Counted from the stretch's first letter, positions 9,151 through 17,304 are shown. The stretch: DNA of 64,000 nucleotides from Micromonospora parva (GCF_000718515.1 NZ_JNZS01000025.1:21282-85281); one strand, 5' to 3'. The notes: generated by a model not told the origin, from the sequence alone. A program made the numbers and translations.

Positions 9151-9876
9151 TCACGACGAGCGGTTGACCCGCCGTCCGGCGCTGGCGCGGGACACGACGG
9201 TGAGGTCGGCGACCAGACCCTCGTACGCCTTGTCCTGGTCGTCGGCCCGCAGCACGGCGGACGGATGGATGGTGGCCAGCAGTCGGGTGGGCGGCGCGTC
9301 GGCCCGCTTTCCGGCGTTGTCCACCGGCACCTGTGCGAAGTCCGCTGGATGCTGCGCCGACTCCGGCCAGGGCAGCAGCTCGCCCCGCTGCCGGGTGACC
9401 CGGAAGGACGGGCCGAGCAGCGCCTTGGCGGCGGTCGCGCCGAGCACCACCACGAACTCCGGACGCAGCCGGGCGAACTCGGCGACCAACCACGGTCGGC
9501 AGGCGGTGATGTGCACCTGGTCCGGGGTCTGGTGGATCCGCCGCTTGCCGCGCAGTTCAAAACGGAAGTGCTTCACGGCGTTGGTCAGGTAGAGCTGGCC
9601 CGGGTCCAGCCCGGCGTCGTCGACCGCGCGGCGCAACAGGCGTCCGGCCGGGCCGACGAAGGGCAGCCCTTTCAGGTCCTCCATGTCGCCGGGCTGCTCG
9701 CCGACCAGCACCACGCGGGCGCTCTCGTCACCCCGGCCGAAGACCGTCTGCGAGGCGTCCCGGTACAGCTCGCAGCCCCGACAGCCGCCGGCGGCGGTGC
9801 GCAGGTCGTCGATGGTGTCGGCGTCGGGCGGGATGAACCGCTGGGCGCCCGGAGCGTTCCCGGTCTGCTCGGCCAT
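9151..9876 (-). CDS. udgX: UdgX-type uracil-DNA glycosylase
   Basis: Superfamily member known to excise uracil and remain covalently bound to the abasic site through a histidine. 241 residues. Motif A is GEQPGDMED (59-67); the diagnostic UdgX loop KRRIH lies at 111-115, with His115 matching the covalent nucleophile; IHPSAVLR lies near 205. Three Cys (32, 35, 126) fit the iron-sulfur site of this group; a fourth Cys ligand is not visible. TATAAC lies 7 bases before the ATG, suggesting a nearly leaderless mRNA. Confidence 0.9.
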   Translation of the reverse strand: MAEQTGNAPGAQRFIPPDADTIDDLRTAAGGCRGCELYRDASQTVFGRGDESARVVLVGEQPGDMEDLKGLPFVGPAGRLLRRAVDDAGLDPGQLYLTNAVKHFRFELRGKRRIHQTPDQVHITACRPWLVAEFARLRPEFVVVLGATAAKALLGPSFRVTRQRGELLPWPESAQHPADFAQVPVDNAGKRADAPPTRLLATIHPSAVLRADDQDKAYEGLVADLTVVSRASAGRRVNRSS

Positions 9877-9944
9877 GCCGACTGTTATATACCCGTTCGG
9901 TGCCCGCCGCCGGACACGCCGCAGCGCATTCCGGCCGCGTCAGG

Positions 9945-10064
9945 TCAGTACCCGTTACCGCCCCCGTCGCCGCCGGACGCGATCGCGATCAGCACAATGA
10001 TGATGATGATGATCGCCACCGCGATGGCGATCCAGATCCCCTTACGAGCCCCACCAGAAGCCAT
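9945..10064 (-). CDS. 39-residue single-helix membrane peptide
   Basis: ATG 10064 follows CGGAGGTGTGGGGAT. The peptide has a short basic start (MASGGARKG), one helix made largely of Ile/Ala/Val (residues about 10-29) and a Gly-rich tail ending GNGY. The start signal, positive-inside charge and full-length helix support a real gene. No family recognised; it could be a membrane-complex subunit or a toxin-like peptide. Confidence 0.65.
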   Translation of the reverse strand: MASGGARKGIWIAIAVAIIIIIIVLIAIASGGDGGGNGY

Positions 10065-10115
10065 ATCCCCACACCTCCGGGCGCCCGCATACCCGTCCCC
10101 GCCGCCCCGAATCCT

Positions 10116-10189
10116 CGCGATCTCGCACTTTCTGTCCCGACCAAAGCCAAGACATCGGGCATTTCGCCAGCAGAACCTGCAAGATCGCG
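10116..10189. repeat. GATC-anchored palindrome A
   Basis: Arms 10116-10134 and 10171-10189 (CGCGATCT.GCA..TTCTG) match at 16 of 19 positions around 36 bases. It lies just beyond the 3' end of the MocR gene. It closely resembles palindrome B at 13516. Confidence 0.75.
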
Positions 10190-10202
10190 GAAGGGGTGGG
10201 GG

Positions 10203-11543
10203 TCAGGTGGGGAAACCTGGGGGGTGGGGTGGGTTGACGGCTTGGGCCAGGGCTGCGGCCAGGGGGGCCAGGTCGGTGGGGTCCAGGGGGCTGACGGTGA
10301 TGCGCAGGGCGGGCGGGGCGGCGATCCGGTAGAGAGCGCCCGGAGCCACCGCCCACCCGGCGTCGCGGAGCGCGGTCACCGCGCTGGTCTCGTCCGCGAC
10401 CGGCAGCCAGACGTTGATGCCGCTGCGGCCGTGCGCGGTCAGGCCGTGCGCGGCCAGCGCCGCGAGCAGCCCTTCGCGCCGCTGCTCGTAGCTCTGCGCC
10501 GCCCGCCGCACCAACTCGGTGACCGCCGGGTCCCGCCACAGGGCGAGCACCAGACGTTGCAGCACTGTGGAGACCCAGCCGGCGCCGACCCGGGTACGGC
10601 CGCTCACCCTGGCCACCGTCGTCTCGTCACCGACAAGCACCGCCATCCGCAGGTCCGGGCCGAAGGGCTTGCTCACCGAACGGAGGAAGGCCCAACTCGC
10701 TGTCGCACCGGCGAGCGGATGCAGGGGTACGCGGGCCAGTTCGGCAGCGTGATCGTCCTCGATCAGCAGCAGGTCCGACCGGCCGGCGAGCAGTGCCCGC
10801 AGCGCCTCGGCGCGGGCCGCCGACACGGCGGCGCCGGTGGGATTCTGCGCCCGGCTGGTGACGATCAGCGCCCGCGCTCCGGCGGCGAGCGCCGCGGCCA
10901 CCCCGGCGACCAGCGGCCCCTCGTCATCCAGCGGTACGCCGATCGGGCGCAACCCGAGCGCGGCGACCAGGTCGAGCAGGTTGGCCCACCCCGGGTCCTC
11001 GACCGCCACCGCGTCGCCGGGGCGCAGGTGCGCGCCGAGCAGCCGCTCGATGCCGTCCAACGCCCCGCCGGTGAGAGTCAACTCCCCGGCCGGTACGCCG
11101 TCGGCGCGCAGCCTGGCCCGGGCCGCCTCGGCCAGTTCGGGCAGCACCCCGGCATCGGAGTAGCCGACCGGCGGGCCGCCGTCGGTGGCGAGCGCCGCCA
11201 GGTGCGGGCCCAGCGGGGGAAGCAGTCGCAGGTCGGGTTCACCCCGGGACAGGTCCCGGGCGCCGGGCAACGGTGGGGGGCGCAGCGCGGAGCGACGGGC
11301 GGCCACCGGCGGGCGGGGGCGTACCCGGGTGCCGTGCCGACCGGCGGTGGCGAGCAGCCCGCGCTGGCGTAGCTCCTGGTAGGCGCGCGCGACGGTGGCG
11401 GGGCTGACCCCCAACTGCGCGGCGAGCGCCCGCACCGGCGGCAGGGCCGCCCCCGGTGGCAGGGCACCGGCACGGATGCCCGACTCGATGCTGGCCGAAA
11501 TCTCGACGGCTGTCGTACCGGTGAGCTGATAGTGTGCTGACAC
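10203..11543 (-). CDS. MocR-type (GntR/aminotransferase) transcriptional regulator
   Basis: 446 residues: an N-terminal GntR winged helix (about 10-75, with LPPVRALAAQLGVSPATVARAYQ) joined to a fold-type I aminotransferase domain. The PLP-domain landmarks NPTGAAVS and LIEDDHAAEL are seen, and the Schiff-base lysine should be in SVSKPFGPDLR. Such regulators sense PLP or amino compounds and usually control the divergent neighbour, here the flavin-type/GNAT fusion at 11580. GTG 11543 lacks a Shine-Dalgarno but has TACAAT 9 bases upstream. Confidence 0.88.
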   Translation of the reverse strand: MSAHYQLTGTTAVEISASIESGIRAGALPPGAALPPVRALAAQLGVSPATVARAYQELRQRGLLATAGRHGTRVRPRPPVAARRSALRPPPLPGARDLSRGEPDLRLLPPLGPHLAALATDGGPPVGYSDAGVLPELAEAARARLRADGVPAGELTLTGGALDGIERLLGAHLRPGDAVAVEDPGWANLLDLVAALGLRPIGVPLDDEGPLVAGVAAALAAGARALIVTSRAQNPTGAAVSAARAEALRALLAGRSDLLLIEDDHAAELARVPLHPLAGATASWAFLRSVSKPFGPDLRMAVLVGDETTVARVSGRTRVGAGWVSTVLQRLVLALWRDPAVTELVRRAAQSYEQRREGLLAALAAHGLTAHGRSGINVWLPVADETSAVTALRDAGWAVAPGALYRIAAPPALRITVSPLDPTDLAPLAAALAQAVNPPHPPGFPT

Positions 11544-11553
11544 AAATAGGAGA

Positions 11554-11567
11554 TTGTACTAGAACAA
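11554..11567. promoter_or_regulatory. Putative MocR operator
   Basis: TTGTACTAGAACAA, a 14-base near palindrome (12 of 14 symmetric), sits between the divergent MocR and NimA-like/GNAT genes and overlaps the TACAAT -10 box of the regulator. Its role is inferred from position and symmetry. Confidence 0.4.
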
Positions 11568-11579
11568 AGGGGCGCGCGC

Positions 11580-12824
11580 ATGTATCCACCCACCGCCCGG
11601 ACCACACCCCACCGTTCCCGCGACAAGATGAGCTACGACACTGCCGCCGCCCACGCCGTGCTCGACGAGGCCTACGACTGCGCGCTCAGCTTCACCGTCG
11701 ACGGCCAACCCCGGGTGCTGCCCACCCTGCACGTCCGCATCGGCGACACGCTCTACCTGCACGGCTCCACCGGCAGTCGGCCACTGCTCGCCGCCCGCGG
11801 CGACGACGGGCTGCCCGTCTGCGTCGCGGTGACGCTGCTCGACGGGCTGGTCTACGCCCGCTCCCAGTTCCACCACAGCGCCAACTACCGCTCGGTCGTC
11901 GCGCACGGCACCGCCCGACTCGTCACCGACGAGCGGGAGAAGCTCGCCATGCTCACCGCGCTGGTGGAGAAGGTCGGCGCGGGACGCAGCGCGGCCACCC
12001 GTCCGCCCAGCCGTCGCGAGCTGGCCGAGACCGCCGTCCTGGCGCTGCCGCTGCGGGAGGTGTCCGTCCGGGCCCGCACCGGCGGGGTCCGCGAGGACGA
12101 GGACGACCTGCACCTGCCGCACTGGGCCGGCGTGCTGCCGCTGCGACTGACCGCCGGGGCACCGGAGCCGGACGCCGGGGTCACCGCGCCGCTGCCGGCG
12201 TACCTGCGGACGGCCCGCACACCGTGGCACGAGCCGGTCCCGCTGCGCGGCGAACACGTCCTGCTGGAACCGCTGGAGTTGGCGCACACCGACGACCTGC
12301 ACGCCGCCACCGCCGACGACGAGGTGTGGCGGCACCTCACCGTCGCGCCACCCACCGCCCCCGCCGAGACCGCGGAGGTGATCGGCGCCACCCTGGCCGC
12401 CCAGCACCGGGGCGAGCGGGTGGCCTGGGTGCAGCGGTGCGCGGCGACCGGGGCGGTGGTGGGCAGCACCTCCTACTACGACATCGACCCGCAGCGGCGG
12501 GCGGTGGCGATCGGGCACACCTTCCTCGGCCGGCAGTGGTGGCGTACCGGCATCAACACCGAGGCGAAGCTGCTCCTGCTCGGCCGCGCCTTCGACGACC
12601 TGGGCGCGGTACGGGTCGCGTGGCACACCGACATCCGCAACGTTCGCTCCCAGGCGGCCATCGAACGGCTCGGCGCGACCCGGGAAGGGGTGCTGCGGAT
12701 GCACCGCCAACGACCGGACGGCTCCTGGCGGGACACCGTGCAGTACGCGATGACCGTCGACGAGTGGCCGAACGCACAGGTCAGGCTGCGAGAAAGACTT
12801 CTGCGGACGGCACCGGTGGCGTGA
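11580..12824 (+). CDS. NimA/PNPOx-like flavoprotein fused to a GNAT acetyltransferase
   Basis: 414 residues with two domains. Residues about 17-165 form a split-barrel pyridoxamine-phosphate-oxidase/NimA-like domain (YDCALSFTVDGQPRVLPTLH, LYLHGSTGSRPL, RSQFHHSANYRSVV). Residues about 215-400 form a RimJ/RimL-type GNAT (VLLEPLELAHTDDLHAA, GHTFLGRQWWRTGINTE, DIRNVRSQAAIERLGATREG). The join is in frame with no break. Substrates are unknown. It is divergent from the MocR regulator and overlaps lysE-like by a TGATG junction. Confidence 0.85.
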   Translation: MYPPTARTTPHRSRDKMSYDTAAAHAVLDEAYDCALSFTVDGQPRVLPTLHVRIGDTLYLHGSTGSRPLLAARGDDGLPVCVAVTLLDGLVYARSQFHHSANYRSVVAHGTARLVTDEREKLAMLTALVEKVGAGRSAATRPPSRRELAETAVLALPLREVSVRARTGGVREDEDDLHLPHWAGVLPLRLTAGAPEPDAGVTAPLPAYLRTARTPWHEPVPLRGEHVLLEPLELAHTDDLHAATADDEVWRHLTVAPPTAPAETAEVIGATLAAQHRGERVAWVQRCAATGAVVGSTSYYDIDPQRRAVAIGHTFLGRQWWRTGINTEAKLLLLGRAFDDLGAVRVAWHTDIRNVRSQAAIERLGATREGVLRMHRQRPDGSWRDTVQYAMTVDEWPNAQVRLRERLLRTAPVA

Positions 12825-13495
12825 TGATGGCGGGCGTGCTGGGGATCACCGACATCTGGACGTACGTGCTGGGCACCGTGGCCATCATCCTGCTGCCCGG
12901 TCCGAACTCACTCTTCGTGCTCTCCACCGCCGCCAAACGGGGCGTCGCGGTCGGCTACCGGGCCGCCGGTGGCGTGTTCGTCGGCGACGGGGTGCTGATG
13001 TTCCTCTCCGCCGCCGGGGTGGCGTCGCTGCTCAAGGCGTACCCACCGCTGTTCATGGTGATCAAGTACGCCGGTGCCGCGTACCTCGGTTATGTCGGGG
13101 TGACCATGCTGCTCGGCGCCGCGCGGCGCTGGCGCGACCGCAACGACCCGAGCACGCCGCGGCTCATCGACGCCGCGGAGCCGGCGGCGATGCGCAGCCC
13201 GTTCCGCAAGGCGCTGGTGATCAGCCTGCTGAACCCGAAGGCGATCCTGTTCTTCATCTCGTTCTTCATCCAGTTCGTCGACCCCGGCTACGCCTGGCCG
13301 GCGCTGTCGTTCCTGCTCCTCGGCCTGATCGCCACGGCGACCAGCGCGCTCTACCTGACCGCGTTGATCTTCGCGGGCACCTTCCTGGCCGCCCAGTTCC
13401 GCCAACGTCGCCGCCTGGCGGCCGGCGGCACCACCGCCGTGGCCGCCCTCTTCCTGGCCTTCAGCCTCAAGCTGGCCACCGCCACCGCCGGCTGA
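12824..13495 (+). CDS. LysE/RhtB family amino-acid exporter
   Basis: 223-residue inner-membrane exporter with about six helices. ILLPGPNSLFVLSTAAKRG is the signature of this family, followed by YLGYVGVTMLLGA and LVISLLNPKAILFFISFF. The ATG overlaps the stop of the upstream fusion gene (TGATG), so translation is probably coupled. The usual LeuE/RhtB-like length and motifs suggest a neutral amino-acid substrate, not proven. Confidence 0.87.
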   Translation: MMAGVLGITDIWTYVLGTVAIILLPGPNSLFVLSTAAKRGVAVGYRAAGGVFVGDGVLMFLSAAGVASLLKAYPPLFMVIKYAGAAYLGYVGVTMLLGAARRWRDRNDPSTPRLIDAAEPAAMRSPFRKALVISLLNPKAILFFISFFIQFVDPGYAWPALSFLLLGLIATATSALYLTALIFAGTFLAAQFRQRRRLAAGGTTAVAALFLAFSLKLATATAG

Positions 13496-13515
13496 CCCGC
13501 CCTCCCACGCTCCCG

Positions 13516-13593
13516 CCCGCGATCTTGCGCTTTCGGTCGTCGACATGCCCGCTTCAGGGATATTTGTCGCCGCAGAAACTGCAAGATCGCGGG
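13516..13593. repeat. GATC-anchored palindrome B
   Basis: Arms 13516-13536 and 13573-13593 (CCCGCGATCTTGC...) match at 18 of 21 positions. It fills the space between the convergent stops of the LysE-like gene and the SpoOM-like gene, so it may end both transcripts. Confidence 0.78.
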
Positions 13594-13604
13594 AGGGCTG
13601 ACGG

Positions 13605-14534
13605 TCAGGTGCCGTCGCCGCCGGAGCCGCCGCCGCCCACTCCGGCGCCGCCGGCGGTGCCGCCGAGGCCGTAGCCGGGTCGGACCGGCTCGTCGGGATG
13701 GCGGCTGACGTGGGCTGACCCCGCGATCTGGGCGGACCAGTCCGCGTGCGCGGCAGCGGCGGCGTGCCTGTTGATCGCCTGGCGGAGCCAGCCGTCCACG
13801 GTGGCGACCCAGTCCCGCCGGTCGGCGCCCTTGTGCCAGATCCGGAACCGGCTGATGCTCTGGTGGGTGATTCCGGCCAGGGCCAGCCGGCGATCCATCC
13901 AGAGGATCACCTCAAGCCCGGCAGAGTTGGTCACGAAGATCAGCTCCAGTTCGGTGATCGGGCCGGCGTAGAGCGGCCCCACCCAGTAGCCCCAGCGCTG
14001 GTGCAACGGCAGGGTGTGCTCCACCCCCGGCAACCCGCCCTGCTGCAACCCGGCCTGGCGGATCATGAAGCCGAGCGTGTCCAACGCCGCCAGCACGTGC
14101 TGCTGGGTGGGGATCGGGTGCACGAAGACCGGCACCATGGCCCCCTGGTCGCGGTCGGGGTCGAGCGACACCTCGGTCCGCAGGCCCATCCGCAGGCTCA
14201 GCAGCGGCACCCCGCCGAAGATGGTCACCGGCGTCTCCCAGGGCAGCGGGAACGCGAAGTCGACAGCCCGCCGCCGCCCGGCCGGTACGACGAACCGGCC
14301 GGCGATGGGCACCTGGTGGAACTGCATGAGCCGCCGCGGCGCCGCCGGGTCGTCCGGTTCGACGGTGGTGACCAGGCCGAGCCGGATGTGGCGGACGAGC
14401 ACGTCGTCCGGACCGGCGGCGAGAGTCACCCGGCCGGGCAGGCGCAGGCCCGGCCGGGTGCTCGGATTGGGGAGAGTGGTCTGCACGGAGAGCCCGGTCC
14501 CACCGGACTCCGGTGACACTCCCGTCAAGCGCAC
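13605..14534 (-). CDS. SpoOM (Spo0M) family sporulation-control protein
   Basis: 309-residue arrestin-like protein. GTG 14534 is chosen because GGAGG lies 5 bases upstream. The N-terminal half has the family pattern: TRPGLRLPGRVTLAAGPDD, HIRLGLVTTVEP, QFHQVPIAGRFVVPAGRRR, FPLPWETPVTIFGG. The C-terminus carries LGFMIRQAGLQQG and ends in a Gly-rich tail. Spo0M affects sporulation and cell division in Bacillus; the actinobacterial role is unclear. It faces the LysE-like gene across palindrome B. Confidence 0.85.
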   Translation of the reverse strand: MRLTGVSPESGGTGLSVQTTLPNPSTRPGLRLPGRVTLAAGPDDVLVRHIRLGLVTTVEPDDPAAPRRLMQFHQVPIAGRFVVPAGRRRAVDFAFPLPWETPVTIFGGVPLLSLRMGLRTEVSLDPDRDQGAMVPVFVHPIPTQQHVLAALDTLGFMIRQAGLQQGGLPGVEHTLPLHQRWGYWVGPLYAGPITELELIFVTNSAGLEVILWMDRRLALAGITHQSISRFRIWHKGADRRDWVATVDGWLRQAINRHAAAAAHADWSAQIAGSAHVSRHPDEPVRPGYGLGGTAGGAGVGGGGSGGDGT

Positions 14535-14553
14535 CGCACCCTCCACGCCAGGC

Positions 14554-14586
14554 TGAGGTGACCTCGCCCCTCGCGAGGTCACCTCA
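14554..14586. promoter_or_regulatory. Perfect 14-bp palindrome upstream of the SpoOM-like gene
   Basis: TGAGGTGACCTCGC (14554-14567), 5 bases, then its exact complement (14573-14586). It starts 20 bases upstream of the SpoOM-like start, between that gene and the CNNM gene. It could be an operator, a 5' UTR hairpin, or a terminator for the CNNM operon. The inner GAGGTGACCTC half is itself palindromic, which favours a protein site. Confidence 0.45.
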
Positions 14587-14678
14587 ACTGTCGCGGACCC
14601 GGTGCGCGGTCACCCCGACTTTCGCGGATCCGACACGCGGTCACCCGACTTCGACGGAACGTGACCACCCATCCGGTT

Positions 14679-15743
14679 TCACCGCATCCGGCGCCCGCGC
14701 GGCACCGTGTCGGTCTCGTCGTCGAACTCCCCGATGACCTCCTCCAGGAGGTCCTCCAGGGCGACGAAGCCGATCGGCCGGGCCGGTCCGCCGCCGTTGC
14801 GCACCAGCGCGAGCTGCGACTGCCGGGCCCGCATCGCCGCCACGGCCTCGGTGACCGTAGACGTCGCGGGCAGGGTGAACGCCGGCGTCATCAGCTCCCC
14901 GGCGGTGGCGGCCCGGCCGGTGGTGACCACCCGTACCGCCTCCCGGACGTGCACGAGGCCGCACACGTCGCCCGCCTCGTCGAGCACCGCGAGCCGGGAT
15001 CGGCCGCTGTCCCGGCTGACCTGTTCGATCCGCCCGGCCGGGTCGTCCCGGCGGACGGTGACCATGGTGGCGAACGGTTCCATCACCTGCGCCACCGAGG
15101 TGCCCTGCAACTCCAGCATGCTGGTCAGCAGTTGGTGCTGCTCGGCGCCGAGCAGCCCGTGCTCACGGGACTGCTCCAGCAGGATCCGCAGCTCGTCCGG
15201 GCCGTGCACCTGGGCGAGTTGGTCCTGCTGGTTGACGCCGAACAGCCGCAGGATCGCGTTGGCCAGGGCGTTCAGCGCGGAGAGCACCGGCCGGGAGACC
15301 CGGGCGAAGGCGCGGAACGGCAACGCGAGCAGCGTCGCCGACCGCTCGGCGTCGGTGATCGCCCACGACTTCGGGGCCATCTCCCCCACCACCAGGTGCA
15401 GGAAGGTCACCAACCCGAGGGCGAAGACCAGGGCGACCACGTGACTTGCCGCGTCGGGCAGCCCCACCGCGTGCAGCAGCGGGCTGATCAGGTGCTCGAT
15501 CGCCGGCTCAGCCAGCGCGCCCAGCCCCAGGGTGCACAGGGTGATGCCCAGCTGCGCCCCGGCCAGCATCAGGGACAGCTCGCGGACCCCGTCGAGCGCG
15601 GCTCGGGCCGCCCGCCCACCGTTCGCCGCCGCCTGTTCCAGGCGGTAGCGCTTGCTGGCCACCAGGGCGAACTCGGCGGCCACGAAGAACCCGTTCAGCG
15701 CCAGCAGGATCACCGAGCTGAACAGGGCGATTCCGGGGCTCAT
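14679..15743 (-). CDS. CNNM/CBS-domain membrane protein (CorC/TlyC-like), second in operon
   Basis: 354 residues: an N-terminal CNNM (DUF21) transmembrane domain (about 1-190, NGFFVAAEFALVASKRYRLEQ, LMLAGAQLGITLCTLGLGAL, VVGEMAPKSWAI) and a CBS pair (about 205-345) ending GFVALEDLLEEVIGEFDDETD. The C-terminal CorC domain is absent. Family members handle magnesium or other divalent cations. It follows the larger paralogue at 15796 through a 19-codon bridging mini-ORF; GAAGGA lies 8 bases before the ATG. Confidence 0.88.
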   Translation of the reverse strand: MSPGIALFSSVILLALNGFFVAAEFALVASKRYRLEQAAANGGRAARAALDGVRELSLMLAGAQLGITLCTLGLGALAEPAIEHLISPLLHAVGLPDAASHVVALVFALGLVTFLHLVVGEMAPKSWAITDAERSATLLALPFRAFARVSRPVLSALNALANAILRLFGVNQQDQLAQVHGPDELRILLEQSREHGLLGAEQHQLLTSMLELQGTSVAQVMEPFATMVTVRRDDPAGRIEQVSRDSGRSRLAVLDEAGDVCGLVHVREAVRVVTTGRAATAGELMTPAFTLPATSTVTEAVAAMRARQSQLALVRNGGGPARPIGFVALEDLLEEVIGEFDDETDTVPRGRRMR

Positions 15744-15799
15744 CGGCGCTGTCCTTCATTCGCGACTGCGGGGCTCGCAAGCTCACTCCTCGCGCTCAT
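15740..15799 (-). CDS. 19-codon bridging mini-ORF MSARSELASPAVANE...
   Basis: ATG 15799 overlaps the stop of the upstream CNNM gene (ATGA), and its TGA (15742-15740) overlaps the ATG of the downstream gene (ATGA). The intergenic space is thus fully covered by one tiny frame. The same nucleotide block recurs at 20558-20602. It may exist only to keep ribosomes moving between genes; a stable peptide is doubtful. Confidence 0.5.
   Translation of the reverse strand: MSARSELASPAVANEGQRR
15759..15798 (-). repeat. Interspersed operon-junction repeat, copy 1
   Basis: Minus-strand TGAGCGCGAGGAGTGAGC followed directly by a 22-base block beginning TTGCGAGCCCCGCAG. Both blocks are identical to copy 2 at 20558-20602, which has CGGTG inserted between them. 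Confidence 0.8.
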
Positions 15800-17151
15800 G
15801 CGGTCACCTCGGGTTTGGTGAGCTGCAACCGCACCGAGTCGGCCACGTGCCGGTCCACCGCCAGCACCTCGACCAGTGCCCGGGGCTCCGCCTCGTTCTC
15901 CTCACCGTCCGCCCCCTCGGGTTGCAGGCTGATCTCCAGCCGGTCACCGACCTCCGGCACCCGGCCCAGCTCCCGCATCACCAACCCGGACAGGGTGTCG
16001 TACTCCGGGGCCTCGGGCAGGGCGATGCCGGTGCTGTCGGCGACCTCGTCGATCCGCCAACGGGCCGGCACCACCCAGGACCCGTCGTCCTGGCGGGCCG
16101 GTGCCCGCTCCGGTGGGTCGTCCTCGTCGCGGATCGGGCCGACCAGTTCCTCGGCGATGTCCTCCAGCGTGATGACACCGGCGAAACCGCCGTACTCGTC
16201 GACCACGCAGGCCATCTGCCGGTGCCCGGACCGTAGGCGGTCGAGCACCGTGGGCAGGGGCAACGTCTCCGGTACGAGCAGCGGCGGCCCGGCCACCGCG
16301 CTCACCGGGGTGGTGGCCCGCTCCCCCGGGGGTACGCCGAGCACGTCGGCGATGCCGACGATGCCGAGCAGGTCGTCGACGCCCTCCGCACCGCGTACCG
16401 GGAACCGGGAGTGACCGGTGTCCAGCAGCTCGACCACCCGGCTCACCGGTTCGTGCGCCCGGACGGTGTGCACGTCCACGCGGGGCACCATGGCCTCGCC
16501 GGCGGTCAGTTCGCGGAAGTCCAGACCTCGGTCGAGCAGCGTGGACATCTCGGCGTCGAGGCTGCCCTCCTCGCGGGACTCGGCGATGATCTGTTCCAGG
16601 TCCGCCGGGGTGGCGCCGCTGGGCAGCTCCTCGATCGGCTCGATGCCGATCCGGCGCAGCAGGCGTACCGATGCCCGGTCGAAGAGGTGGATCAGCGGCC
16701 CGGCGACGGCCAGGTAGATCAGGGTGGAGCGGCTCAGCGCCCGGGCCAGTTGCTCGGCCCGCGCGATGGCCAGGTTCTTCGGGGCCAGCTCGCCGAGGAC
16801 CATCTGCACGATGGTGGCGATGACCAGGGCCAACGCCACCGAGAGCGGCAGGCTGACCGCCTCGCTGACGCCCGCCACGCCGAGCAGGTCGGCGAGACCA
16901 CCACCCAGGTACGGTTCGGCGACGTAGCCGACCAGCAGCGCGGTGACGGTGATGCCGAGTTGGGCGCCGGAGAGCATGAAGGAGAGCCGGCTGGTGACGG
17001 TCAGGGCCCGGGCGGCGGACTGATCGCCGTCATCGGCGAGCTGGCGCAGCTTGCCCCGGTCCACGGCGACGTAGCCGAACTCCTGCGCCACGAAGTAGCC
17101 GGTGGCGGCAGTGAGAATGATGATCAGTAGGAGACCAACGACGATCAACAC
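15796..17151 (-). CDS. CNNM/CBS/CorC-domain membrane protein, first in operon
   Basis: 451 residues: a CNNM transmembrane domain (about 1-195, TGYFVAQEFGYVAVDRGKLRQ, SFMLSGAQLGITVTALLVGY, VLGELAPKNLAIARAEQLA), a CBS pair (about 215-335, VPRVDVHTVRAHEP, VVDEYGGFAGVITLEDIAEE) and a C-terminal CorC/HlyC domain (WRIDEVADSTGIALPE, LGRVPEVGDRLEI). It is the longer paralogue of the next gene; both probably form one divalent-cation system. The GTG has a weak Shine-Dalgarno and is overlapped by a predicted leader ORF. Confidence 0.9.
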   Translation of the reverse strand: MLIVVGLLLIIILTAATGYFVAQEFGYVAVDRGKLRQLADDGDQSAARALTVTSRLSFMLSGAQLGITVTALLVGYVAEPYLGGGLADLLGVAGVSEAVSLPLSVALALVIATIVQMVLGELAPKNLAIARAEQLARALSRSTLIYLAVAGPLIHLFDRASVRLLRRIGIEPIEELPSGATPADLEQIIAESREEGSLDAEMSTLLDRGLDFRELTAGEAMVPRVDVHTVRAHEPVSRVVELLDTGHSRFPVRGAEGVDDLLGIVGIADVLGVPPGERATTPVSAVAGPPLLVPETLPLPTVLDRLRSGHRQMACVVDEYGGFAGVITLEDIAEELVGPIRDEDDPPERAPARQDDGSWVVPARWRIDEVADSTGIALPEAPEYDTLSGLVMRELGRVPEVGDRLEISLQPEGADGEENEAEPRALVEVLAVDRHVADSVRLQLTKPEVTA

Positions 17152-17246
17152 GGGTCGCTCAGGGCTCCCGGGGTCGTCGGTACGGGGATATGCCGGGCAC
17201 GACCCGGCTGGCTACTGCTGCCCTCCTGGGCAGAAGAGTCGATCAT
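17145..17246 (-). CDS. Predicted leaderless 33-codon leader ORF of the CNNM operon
   Basis: ATG 17246 sits 6 bases after TAAAAT, the arrangement of a leaderless transcript. The frame (MIDSSAQEGSSSQPG...) runs 33 codons and its TGA (17147-17145) overlaps the GTG of the CNNM gene by 7 bases. The transcript can form CTGCCC-AGGA-GGGCAG. Translation is inferred only; it may be a sensing leader or a coupling device. Confidence 0.4.
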   Translation of the reverse strand: MIDSSAQEGSSSQPGRARHIPVPTTPGALSDPC

Positions 17247-17252
17247 CCCTGC

Positions 17253-17258
17253 ATTTTA
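17253..17258 (-). promoter_or_regulatory. -10 box of the CNNM operon
   Basis: TAAAAT on the minus strand, in one of the few AT-rich spots of the region, 6 bases before ATG 17246. No clear -35 element. Confidence 0.5.
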
Positions 17259-17304
17259 TCGGCGCTGGCTGTGACTCCGCTGGGGGTGGGCCGAAGGAGC
17301 GGAT

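Noticed and set aside
11534..12820. Arg-rich plus-strand frame continuing into the LysE-like gene
   Set aside because: Off-frame shadow of the NimA-like/GNAT fusion; the exporter itself starts at 12824 by its domain and the TGATG junction.
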